Shown here: positions 24,501-35,500 of the stretch, piece after piece | How positions within the stretch are numbered: the stretch's first letter is position 1 | Layout of the letters: the number at the start of each line of letters is the position of its first letter | Source of the DNA: Paramecium octaurelia | Taxonomy: Eukaryota; Ciliophora; Oligohymenophorea; Peniculida; Parameciidae | Length of the DNA: 64,000 nucleotides | Assembly: GCA_905182995.1 (NCBI GenBank) | Contig: CAJJDP010000164.1 | Location: 62,001-126,000 of the forward strand | Direction of reading: 5' to 3' | The notes under the pieces: model-generated | What the model saw: the letters and a program-made list of their open reading frames with translations, nothing else | Database searches by the model: none | What the model was told of the DNA's origin: nothing | Translations under genes and position numbers: made by a program

Positions 24501-27195
24501 AAATAAAATTTATTACAGTCACACAACCATTTAAATATTTTGATTGCTCCATCTAAAAACTGTAAACTTTAGTAAGGTTAGTCAAATGTTCCCAAAAGTC
24601 TAAATTCAGATTTCAATTCCTCATGAATCCCTTTCTTGTGTTCTCCCACTCCAAAATATTCCTTCAACTTATTTTTATCAGGATCTTGATTGATGGCAAC
24701 GAATTTCAACTTAGCATGAAAGGATTCCCTAATAGCTTTAGTTGTATCTTTGGCCAAAAATAATTCGTAAGGTTCTAATACACCAGCCAAGAGTATTTGT
24801 GATAATCTAAAATCTGCACTGAATCTGGATTTCTCTGTGTTGATGAACTTGATAAAACGAGCATTCGGGCCTAGAAGTCGATCAGCCAAAAATAGTCCTT
24901 TGTGCGTATCATTGTATCTTAGAACTATGATTAATTTCAAAATTTACTATTGATGAAAATATGAGACATGATTGTAATTTCAACCTCATGTTCAATGATG
25001 TCATCCAACTTTGTTACTGACATGATATACAATAAGGCTTCACTGAAGAATTCATTATTCATCAAATGAGTAACAGCTGCACAATTCTGACTTATTTCAT
25101 CCTATTCTTCAGTGTATTATTATAATTAACCTAACAATGATATCAATTCATAATCATAATCAGAACCTAATAGTTTAATGTAAATTTAATCCATTAAATT
25201 GATCAAAACTAATGATGATTTTATTAAATTTAATAATTATATATCATTGTTTTTGGTTAAGACTCTTATTATCAACTTTAGGGCTGTAGTCTCCTGACAA
25301 ATAACCACTATGCCCCCCTTAATTTATAAGATGCGATAAATCAACTAACAACCCTAACTATAATTCTAACCAAGCACCATCATAGCAGCAATGTACTTCA
25401 TAAATTACATCTACTTAAACCACATTGCATTTGCATATGTTATACATAAATCCTTCATCTACAATATCTCCTTAACCAACTTAAAATTGCCAGTCTTCGT
25501 CTTCTCTGCATCAAACAAACAGTACATCAATTCCCTCTGCTTATCACAATAAAAGTCCCTCTAAACAGCAAACAAGAACAAATCCAATCCCACAAGATTC
25601 TCGAATTCCCACTGATATGGTAAGTTATTCATTAAGAACTCCATGGTTCCATCTTCATTAAATGCCAATTTCCCCTAATAAACCAAATCAATCATATTCT
25701 TCAACTTTCTGAATCTCACATAAATCTACAATCTGTTCAAAGCCACATGACATGCTTAAACGATCTTCTCATCTTCATTTTTCGATGCCGTATAAGCCAA
25801 CAATTGAAACCCATTAAAATTACTCACTTATTCACTTGTAAATTGCTACTACTCCTGAGTTATGGATTTGCTCTTACTCCTACTTCTGCTTCTACTCTTT
25901 TTCTTGTTCTTCTTCTTCTTGCCCTCCTTGTTCTCCTTCTTCTTCTTCTCTTTGTCCTTCTTCACTTTCTTCTTCTTCTTCGGTGATTTCTCAGAATCTT
26001 GAGTTTTGAGCTCCACATTTCGAGTAATCAACTCATTGCAAAATTCGACATGATTCATACAATTATACAAAGTCTCGATCACCTTCAATTTGAAGTAGCT
26101 AGGGGATTGTTATTTCTCAATCAGAAATTCCAATAACTTATTTAAACCTCCCTTATCTAAAAATAATAGGGCATGATATTTTGAACTGAGTAATTAAATG
26201 ATAATTGGAAATGCTCTAATGGCTGAAGAATAGGATGCATGAATTGCAAAGATCACAGAATCCACAAGTGAAGTAGGTAGCAATTTGTAAATACGATCAA
26301 CATCATTAAAATGCGCTGCTGAATGGATGTCTGCCTTTGAATGTTTCAAATGTTTAGTTAAGACTCTATGCATTTATTCCAATTTCTCATGATACAATGA
26401 CACCAGTTGTTTATCTACAAAATCATAGTCTTAGTCTATTGATTTCAATTCCTTAGCCAATATTTCAATTTATTTTTATGACTCCTATTAATTGAACTGT
26501 TTATCTTCAAGTAATAATTATGGCTGAATATTGTCAACACATAAATGGTAATTCTCTTGGTTGTAAATGTGATCCAAAACTTCATTTCTCTACTTAATGA
26601 TCTGCTAATAGATTTTGTTATCAACTGGTTAAGTAATTGCGCGTACTCTTTAAATTCTGGCATCGATTACATCATTCAACTCCTGTAATCCAATATTCTT
26701 ACCATAAGTAGGATTGTAACTTTGAATCGATTGTCCTGACATGATTTCGCCATACATGCAAATTGTAAGTCGTTTATATTGTCCTCTGAACACAATAAAA
26801 TCGGTGATTTACTATAATGAGAATATATAAAATAATACTGGTTATTCGAGTGTGATGAGGATATCACAATTATTGGAAGAGATTTCAGGACTTCCAAAGA
26901 GAAGTTGATATCTCGATTATGGCTTGTTGGTCTAATAAGATTTAGCAAAAATCTCCAAATTACGTATAGGCTCTTCGCTTTGAGTAATTGTAATTAATTT
27001 TTTGAGATTCTGATGCACATTATAACCTGGTTTGACAATTCTGATCAACTAGACTTTGACAAGTGATTAGAATATGATTTCATCACAAACCTTTCCTTCT
27101 TTAACTTTCTATCTTGTTTGGTTCTAACCACTTTCCAAATGCTCCAAGTTATCAAAGTATAACAATTATACAAAGTGATCCATAGGATAACTCAT
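21508..27195 (-). CDS. Virilizer/VIRMA-like protein (m6A writer scaffold)
   Basis: 1870 aa with introns 24925-24947, 22131-22156 and 21892-21917. The N-terminal ~165 residues match the order and pattern of the Virilizer N-domain: LLYFDNLEHL, then VKVQLIRIVKPGYNVH, a beta-rich part, and IVFRGQYKRLTICMYGEI (animal proteins have LVLRGWYNCLTLAIYG). A long alpha-helical, ARM/HEAT-like body follows. Total length is close to animal VIRMA (about 1800 aa). Family role: scaffold that links the METTL3/METTL14 catalytic pair to WTAP in mRNA m6A methylation. Specific features here are a Lys-rich then Arg/Ser insertion near residues 395-440 and a Pro/Gln-rich C-terminus (about 1650-1830). Assignment rests on the N-domain and length. 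Confidence 0.72.
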
Positions 27196-28090
27196 TATCA
27201 AAAGATTTTTAATTAAAATAAATAAATGAGTTCTTTTAATTAGAAGTAACAAAAATGCTTAACGAGCTCAAGAAATTGGCTTAAAAAAAGGAAGATGCAA
27301 TTGAACGATTTTAAGAAGGCAAGAAGAAGGTTATGGTGAAAGAGAATAGGATAATGATGGTTTGATCGTAAAATCAAAACTTATTTTTGAAGCAATTGCA
27401 TTGTTATAATCAATAAAATTAAATAATAGTTTTAGAAATTAAACTCAATAACATTAAGATGTAAAGAGAAATTGTCTTTTGTTCATCCTAGAAAGGATGT
27501 GATATTTTTTAAAGATATAATAAAGTTAATTCACTATAAAAACTATTTGGCAGATATTGATTTTATATGAGAACTTCATTTGCCAATCTGAAGCTGTTTA
27601 ACAAAGCTATGATTGTTAAAATAATAATTTGTTTACTTTCATAAAAGAGGAAAGTGGTATCGCTTACTAGGCTAAAATTGATTAGGTTTGTATACTTTGG
27701 GAAAGTGAATGAAATGCAAGTATTATTGGAAAATAATTCTTATATTTATATGATGCTTGCTTAACTCACAAGAATTATAATCACACAATAAAACTATTTT
27801 TGCAAATATAATAAATGGCTGATTTAGATTCGCCTTAATAGAACTTATTTTAAGTGTAAAAATTTATTCAATACTTAGAATCAAACATTAAATTAAAAGC
27901 ATCAATCAGATATTTATAATTAGAGTACAATCTTCTTATAATTAATTCAAGGTCATGTAACTGCTAGTAAGACAAATTGAATTGAATTAGGCTATCTATT
28001 TAATTTAAAATTAAGAAGAAATATAATCGACTAACTTGGAAACAGAATTATAGTTTTTTAATTTATTATTGAACTTCTTATAAATATGTC
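27196..28090 (+). pseudogene. decayed protein-coding locus
   Basis: Protein-like stretches in several plus-strand frames, none forming a complete gene. 27400-27560 encodes a run including FVHPRKDVIFFKDIIKL; 27555-27680 continues in a shifted frame with LYENFICQSEAVQQSYDC, without a GT...AG intron between them. From 27817 an ATG-led frame (MADLDSPQQNLF) goes out of phase with a later helical stretch (EEIQSTNLETELQFFN) at about 28015-28080. Shifts without splice sites suggest frameshifts, hence a pseudogene. An unusual splicing pattern or sequence errors remain possible. Confidence 0.4.
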
Positions 28091-29308
28091 TCATTCAAAA
28101 AATATTTAATAAATCTCACATTCAATAACATTTGGTGCTAGTGCCCCAAATAGATGTGTTGAATATTTTGTTGAGTCAACACCTTGAGGGGCTTTATATG
28201 AAACTCCCAATCTAGAATACCCTGATTTGAAATCAGGATTTATTCGTAAATCTTCATCGCCATTACAAGTACCTCCAAATAAAATAAAAGATGACTAAGC
28301 AAACTGTTATGCACAACCTCCCCTATCTAAGATTATTGGGTAAATTTATTTTAAAGTCTTTGAAAATAAAAATGAAGGATTTGACACAGTTGCTCCATAG
28401 GGCTTAGCCTCATCCTACCAACTATATGGAGTATATCCACCAAATTCAGTACATTAATTATTTGATGATTTAAAAAACCAAAGTAAGTTTTACCTTCCAA
28501 CTATTGCAGCCTTAATTGCATTAAATGTTAACCCATGTTTTTAACTTTGATAAATTAGCATTTTTTTTATAATTTATCTCTTTACATTTTATTAAATAGT
28601 ATTCATTATCAAATGGGTAAAAGGATTTGCAATTTATAAATAATCCGCTTCAGTCTTATTGATAAATTGAAATAATTCTTCAAATTTTCCGCTTTAAACA
28701 ATTCTATAATAAATACAATAAAATTACTTTTTGTTCATGTTATCATAAATTTGATCCAAATTTTCAAAATCTTTTTATGTAGAAACTTAGTTCATTACTT
28801 CTATAGATTTAAAATAATTATAAAATTTATTTTGTATTTCCTAGATAACTTCAATCCTAACACCTTTATCCAGATTCGCAAGTTATTCAAATAGCTGTTT
28901 AAATTCATCTTTTTTAATTACCTAATATTACAATATCTAAATACATTAAGTAAATTAGTTGATTATTACACTAATTCTGATTACCATGTGGCCAATTCAT
29001 CTAACAACTATTCAATTTTTTATTTTATCATATTTATTTGTATTCTTTAATCATATAAAAACGAAGCTAAAACTGTTCTTTCCCTTACATCCGTAAATTT
29101 AAAGGCATTTTCTGGATGATTATAGACCTAAAATTATTGATTTGTTAACTTAGATAAGATCCACAACATTCCTTATATCTTCAATTTATTATGTCTAAAC
29201 TAAATTAAGAAGACAGCTGCCACAAATTAACCTTGCATCATGGGCTCTTAATTCTAGTAAATTTAGGATTTAATAGCTATGGATTGGACAAAATGGTAGA
29301 TTATACAT
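28091..29308 (-). CDS. TLDc-domain protein with N-terminal zinc-binding-like motif
   Basis: 390 aa with introns 29128-29149 and 28922-28944. The C-terminal half is a TLDc domain: FGGYTPYSWQD, SNPSFLFSKTLKQIYPI, ILFGGTCNGDEDLRI and SRLGVSYKAP. The N-terminus has C-P-I-H and, 30 residues on, LICGSCLLNL, a C-x2-H...C-x2-C arrangement resembling a B-box or similar zinc site, followed by a coiled coil. Family role: TLDc proteins in animals bind V-ATPase and protect against oxidative stress; ciliates have many multidomain copies of unknown role. A plus-strand ORF with an internal TGA over 28080-28560 is only the antisense shadow of this gene. Confidence 0.8.
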
Positions 29309-29490
29309 TTTAGAATTCTATTACTTTGATATTTTATTAATGAATATTCGAAATATTATTTTAATGATTTATAATTAATGGAATTCTATCATTATGAGAG
29401 TTTAATATAGATAAAGGAATAAGAAATATAACATGTTTACTTAGGTGAACAAATAATTAGAAATATTATTATTTAAAATTTTTATAAACT

Positions 29491-30307
29491 ATGTAAGGAA
29501 TAATTGAGACAGATCCAAAAATAAATTTGGAATTTATGGCTGAGGAGAATAGATTTGCTCATGCTTAATTAACACTACAAAATTTATAGTCACAACCAAT
29601 AGCTTTCAAAGTAAGTGTCTTTTGATGAATTTAGATTAAAACTACAGTTCCTCAAATGTTTTAAGTAAAACCGAGTGTGGGTTTTATCGAGGCCGATCGT
29701 TCAATGATTGTGGAGATATCTACAACCTAAGCAATCGGATAAGATTAAAAGTTTGATGCTAAATTCTAAATAAATGCTTGTTTTAGGGATTCAAATGAAT
29801 AAGGTACTTTGTGTGAATCTAACTGAGATTTGAATTAATTTTGGAGGAGCAGAGACCAATCAACGATACAAACAACTTAACTTAGGAGCAAGTTGAAATA
29901 TCAAAATCCTCAAGATCAATAGAATCAATTTCAATAACCCTAATAATAACAATAGCAATAACAATAACAAATTACAGGGGATTCAAAAATTTTAGAATCA
30001 AGTGTTTTTAACTCGTCTCATTCTGAATCAAGAATGTTTAAATCCATCAAAGAAGATAGTTAAAAAGACGAATAATTGAATCAATATAAGGATCAATATG
30101 AAAAATTAGTAATAAAATATATATATATTGTTTAGTCTCAAGAGTATCAAGTCTTCAAATAAAAGATTTAGCAAGATTAATTCAATAATTTATCAAAGAA
30201 AGGTAATTGTTAACAATATATATTAAGAATCAAATGCAATAAATACAAGACAGGCGTTAATTGTAGTAATAATTGCATTAGTAATTGGATATATTCTTGG
30301 AAAATGA
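29491..30307 (+). CDS. VAP/Scs2-type MSP-domain tail-anchored protein
   Basis: 238 aa with introns 29611-29634, 29804-29827, 30109-30135 and 30203-30227. The MSP (major sperm protein) domain is at residues 1-115, with FKIKTTVPQMFQVKPSVGFI matching the family core. A Gln-rich linker, a coiled-coil region and a C-terminal TM tail (ALIVVIIALVIGYILGK) follow. Family role: VAPs anchor FFAT-motif proteins to the ER at contact sites for lipid transfer. The tail without a luminal domain fits tail anchoring in the ER. The third intron is 27 nt without an in-frame stop, so its retention would add nine residues without changing frame. Confidence 0.87.
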
Positions 30308-30329
30308 TAAAATAATTTATATGAAATCA

Positions 30330-31086
30330 TCATTTTATTCTGGGCAGCTTTAAAGGTGGAGTAGGAGGTAGTGTATACCAAAATTCTTCATTTTTATCTT
30401 GTTAATAGTCATTATTTAAAGAGTTTCCATTGACAGATCGTTTCGACTAAGTTAATTTGAATGCTTCTTCAGTTGAATTTGTTTTGCTGAATTCATTGTT
30501 GTTATTAGCATTGTTATTGTTCTTTCCAATTACTTTATTCAATGTAAATTGTATTTCCTTAACCTTTTATAACAATTCCTTCATTTCCTACACTTCCTCA
30601 ATTAATTCTTTCAATTCCTTGTGTTTGGCTGCTTATAAAATCTGCAAATCCAGGAATTCAGTTTATTTTTGACTTAATTAATTACCAAAATCTTAAACTT
30701 AGGCTTAAGATCTTTATAACTACTTCTCTAGTAAATGTAATTCCATTCTTAAATTTGTATTAGTTTCTAATAATTCATCTACCATATTTGTTCTTTCCAC
30801 ATGTTTGAATTTGGCAACTTCTATTTGCTTGATTAATTTCGCTTGAAATTTAGTTCCTATTTGAACGGGTTTCTCCAATTCAACAGCTATGATGTTTCTT
30901 ATCATTTATTCTTCATTATTCAGTATTTCCTCTAATTCCTACTGAGTTTATTCAATTTCTTTAGTGATTTTAATTCTGTGCTGTCTCTCTTTCTCAAGTA
31001 CTTTCAAACTATTATGTGAAGTTTCCTTATTAATAATTATTATATACTTCTAATTTTATGAGAGCATCTTCTAATTATTTTAACAT
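30330..31086 (-). CDS. coiled-coil protein, 244 aa
   Basis: One 22-nt intron at 31026-31047, after residue 13. Residues 10-180 are an almost uninterrupted coiled coil rich in Glu, Lys, Leu and Gln. The tail is Asn/Ser-rich and ends with a Pro-rich stretch (LPPTPPLKLP). No other domain seen. Such proteins in ciliates are often basal-body, cortical or trafficking components, but nothing here decides. Convergent with the VAP gene with 22 bp between stops. Confidence 0.7.
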
Positions 31087-31330
31087 TAAATTTATAAAAT
31101 TAACAAATGAAAACAATGTTAACTCTACAATTTTTATTAGTTTCTGTGTATTTTTGCATTATAAATAACATGTTGTATATATTGCTATTTAATATATCAT
31201 AAGATTTTGGTATTTTTAGAAATAAAGAAAAAAATATACATATATAAAACCCATAGGATATTCAAACAAAGATTCTATATGAATATAAATTCGTGTAGTT
31301 TAATATGATGATACAAATAATTCAATATGG

Positions 31331-32177
31331 TCATACAAACAATCTCGTTGGTAAATTTTGTTGCAACATGCACAAAGTCTTATCATAATCTTGTAGAAGA
31401 TAATTTTTTTGATTTGAGTGCAATTACAATTTGTTGGATATTGGATTGACATTAATTGGAGTTTCTCTTGCAAGAATTGGTGGAAATTTCAAAGGCTTAT
31501 TCATGTATTCATATTTAGGCTAGGATGGTTCAGTGACTCTGTTTTCAAATATGTAATTTTCATTAGTAGGTTACATAGAATATGATTTAATCCTTTGAGC
31601 TTGTTATTCAACCTCAGGTTAATAGTCTATTTTGGATTCCAATTGAGAAAGGTAGAGTGCTTTGTTATTTTGAGCTCTCAAATTATCTCTTTCTTGTCTG
31701 ATCTTCTAGGCCTTCTCTTGATTTTTTACCACTTTACTTGTGGACGTCCCAGGAATGGCTCCTTCTATATCATTTGTAGCCAGCAATCTATCCCCTTATA
31801 GATTTCCTGATATTATATGATAATACTTAGGTTAGTCATAATAATTCTCTAAGGCTCGATATTATTTGATTTCTCCTTCTTGTAAGTTATAATGCTTTTT
31901 ATGCGAGCCATCAAAATAATTATCTCCTTAAGGAACACAACTACTGTTGAAATGATGGAAGTCATGCTGATATCTTCTACGTCCATATTGAGGATCTAGC
32001 TTAGGAATTGTATATCTAGAAAATGTTAGAGTCAGAGATTAACTGCAATTTTGTGTTATTTGCTTAGCGAATATCATATGGAAGGATTTTGTCTAAGTAA
32101 GAACTCTTCTATTTTGGTTGAGCACCTGTAATGTCAACTGTCAATAATGATCTATCAAATTTATGAAAATTATTCAT
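31331..32177 (-). CDS. hypothetical protein with two D-I-x-G-A-x-P motifs
   Basis: 272 aa with one 28-nt intron (32016-32043). The motif D-I-[TE]-G-A-[QI]-P occurs twice, once in the first 20 residues (TVDITGAQPK) and again near residue 120 (NDIEGAIPG). Between them lie Tyr/His/Arg-rich segments. The second half is a charged helix followed by Pro-rich loops. No TM segment. The style (short repeated motifs separated by extended Tyr/Pro-rich linkers) resembles microtubule-associated axonemal proteins, but this is an inference. Confidence 0.6.
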
Positions 32178-32559
32178 CTTAATAAAAATAATTGATCATT
32201 TTATTATTTCGACGTAAAATACTCAAATACTCTAACTTAGTTTAATTTCAATAACAGATCATACGATTCCCAAATCTCTTGCAGACAGATGGTAATTTAA
32301 CATATAATCAATCTGATGTTAAGATGATGTGTTACTATTTCATTTTCTTAGATCCTTCAAATATTGAGATAACAAAGGATATTAATGATCATGCATATTA
32401 ATCTGAAGGCATAATTGGTTACACATTTAAGGTGTCAAAATTAATTGGATAAATCTGAAAAAGAGTCCTTTATACAATATCCTTTTTTTTGTCTCCTATA
32501 TTTCTCATTACATAGAATTTGGAGTTTAGTTTCCATTGTTAATTATTAATAATTATATC
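32178..32559 (+). other. gap with a coding-like remnant
   Basis: At 32231-32458 the plus strand has an open frame with no ATG at its 5' end that reads like real protein (for example YYFIFLDPSNIEITKDINDH) and ends at TGA. It is probably a remnant of a lost gene or a very short gene starting at 32319. The rest of the 382 bp shows nothing I can support. Confidence 0.3.
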
Positions 32560-35500
32560 TCACTTATCTTAACTGTGGACCAATATGCCAATAAAATCTT
32601 TTATAGTTTTGATCTTCTGAATCACACGCAACGGAATCATCATTATCAATCCTTTTGTTCTCCAGATGTCTCTTGTCATTTTCATTTAAGCTGGTAACCA
32701 GACTATGAAATACACAAAAAATATCAGCACTTCGAATACTATGAATACTGCCAATAACTAAGTTTAGGTTACTTCAATGTCATATTTCAAGGCTGTCAAG
32801 AATTCATCAAGTAAATATCTAAAAGCAGCTATGCAAAATTATCAAATACTTTTACCTTTTATAAAGACATTCTACATAATACGTGATTCACTGGTCTGTT
32901 TGAAATTGTTCAAATTATAGATGTAATTGGTTACATTGTCAGAGTCGTTGGTTATGTTTCTAAATCTACCCCAACCTCTAGCAGCGACACTAAAATTCAC
33001 TTCAGGGTGTCCATTAAACATGTCATAAATTGTCATTATGTACCTGACATTCTCAAAATATCTTGCTATTGCTACTGCCATCCCTTACTAGATTGACCCA
33101 TTTGCAAATGATTCACAATATTCAATTGTTGTATATCCATATTACACAAAGGTATCACAAGGATTTAACATGAAAATGGATTAGAAAGTATCGTAGTAAT
33201 TAGAATTCTATATTTCTGAATTTTTAGCATGTTCCTAATGCAAATCTGAGTCAATATCGTAATTTTATTGTATGTTATCCATGACAACTTAGTATGCATT
33301 CTCAAGAAGGATTGGTTCATTAGGGTTGAGAAATAGCTACCTCTCGCAATTATCAACAAATCTATAAAAGGAACTGCATCTGGCTGTAACATTCAATTCT
33401 GGTATCTACTACTTCAAGTTATTATAAGTAACTTGATTTAGAAAATAATTTAATAAGAAATATCCTTAAAAGACAACAAGTATAAATGTGATTATTATAA
33501 TTTGAGAGCGGTGGAATGAATTTGTATTTTTAAAGATTTTCTTTTTCCTCTTTGATTTGAGGGTTCTGCTGAGTTCTTTATGTTCATCCTATTCTTCATC
33601 ACTTAAATCAGAGGATACTTCTTCCTCTTCTCCAACTTACAAATTTGATATAAAATTTTCACTCTTATTATACAAGTATTTAACTGTTTTTTCTGGGATT
33701 TCCATAAACAATTGCAATATTTACTCTTATATCTAATTTATCTAGAAAATAAACATCACTAGTATGATTAATAGGATGAAAAAGGAACAGGCTGATACTA
33801 TCATAAAAATAAAAAAGATTTCAACGTTTTGTATAGATAAATTCTTTATTCCATAGGAATATTAGTTTGTCTCATTTCGAAATTAAAATACAATTCCATT
33901 TTGTAGATTGTAAGTAATAAACGTAGCATCTTCATCATCCAAAGTCAGATTTTATAGTGGTTTATCTCTGACTAGAAGTGCTTTACTTATTATTTATTAA
34001 GTGGCTTCAATTAAATCATAATTAGAAAAACTGGTTTTTGAAATCCTAACATTCACAACACTTTTGGAATGCAATTCTTCAATTTCTTCATTGATGTACA
34101 GATCGTCCAACATAATCTTTTTATTTGCATCTGTTAATGAAAAAATAGAACTATTCAATTCAGTTCTTTATTCTTTTTCATATGCAATAGCTTCAGATTC
34201 AGTCATATTCCAGATTCCTATCCTAAGCATTTCCAAATTCTGTACATTCATCACAATTTGACTACACTCTTGATTTCTCAAACTTACATAATTGATAAGG
34301 TTTAATGAATTTTGAACATTTTCAAACAAAAACAATCCTAAAAAATAGGATGTAAATGATAAGGTTAATACAGTTATCATTAATATATTGATGGCCCAAC
34401 TTAAATAAACTATTACTTATGGTCTTTATTGATCATTTATTGTTGAATTTAAAGCTTTTCTATTTCTAAATACATTATTTCTTTAACCTTACTCAATCTC
34501 ATCTGGATTATCTGAATTCTTTTAAAAAACACTTGAATGTTGAACTTCATCGGATTCAGAAAAGCTCATTCTAATATCTTCAATATCTTAAATCCTATTA
34601 TCAAATAATTTTAATGTTCTTATTCCTTCTGCATAATTTATTTTTTCTACCTTCACATCTTCAACCTTTTCCTTCTTCTCAGCTTGTGTTTCTTCACTCA
34701 ATCTAGACGATTACTCCCAAATTACTGTTTAATCCACCCTAGCTGAATTACCTTCCTCTTGGTTCTCACCAATATATAAGGCCTTTGATGGGAAATACTT
34801 AAATTAAAAATTACTCATGTGTGTATTTGGTACTACCAATTATTGCTGTACATCAGGACTTAAAATTTAACTCTATTCATTTGATACCTTCTCTAATTTT
34901 ATCACATAGCCCATCACTTGATCTTGATGCTCATTTGAAATTTCAGTAATTTAAATCTAAAATAAAATCTAGGTCTAATCTTCCAAGTCATTAATATAAT
35001 ATTAAAGGTAATTTGAATTCGATACTATATTTGATTACAAGTTAAAACTAATGACACAGCCTGTCTTATTTAAATAGTCATTTCTGTTGTAATTTGGAAA
35101 AAGCTCATGAAAATAGATCTTTCGATGGCTAATCATCTTCTAATCTACAAACAAGTTGCAAATGCAAGATGAGGATATACTTTCAATTACTTCATCACTA
35201 TCAAGAATTAGATAGCATCCTGCTTTAAAAGTTCTTAATGTTCTAAACTAAGCAGCAATCAAAATGTTATCATCAAATGATTGTAATACCTTCATATACA
35301 AGTAACAGGGGAGAATGTACCCTGACTTTAATTTTATATAAACTAATCTCTCCTTCATAAGCTTCTATTGATCGTTGCTCTACATAAACATTTCCATATA
35401 ATTGTCATGAAACTTAGCATAGACTTGGGGAATCAACAAGTTTATTTTCCTATTAATCAATTCTGTTTTGTGATAACCAAACAAATTGCATACACTTAAA

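Noticed and set aside
25747..25986. Plus-strand Leu/Arg-rich ORF resembling a membrane protein
   Set aside because: Antisense of the Lys/Ser-rich insertion in the Virilizer-like protein (Lys codons reversed read as Leu/Phe).
28061..28551. Plus-strand ORF with one internal TGA that looked like a PG-repeat gene or a TGA-recoding case
   Set aside because: It is exactly antisense to the TLDc domain, whose minus-strand reading is complete and shows strong family motifs.
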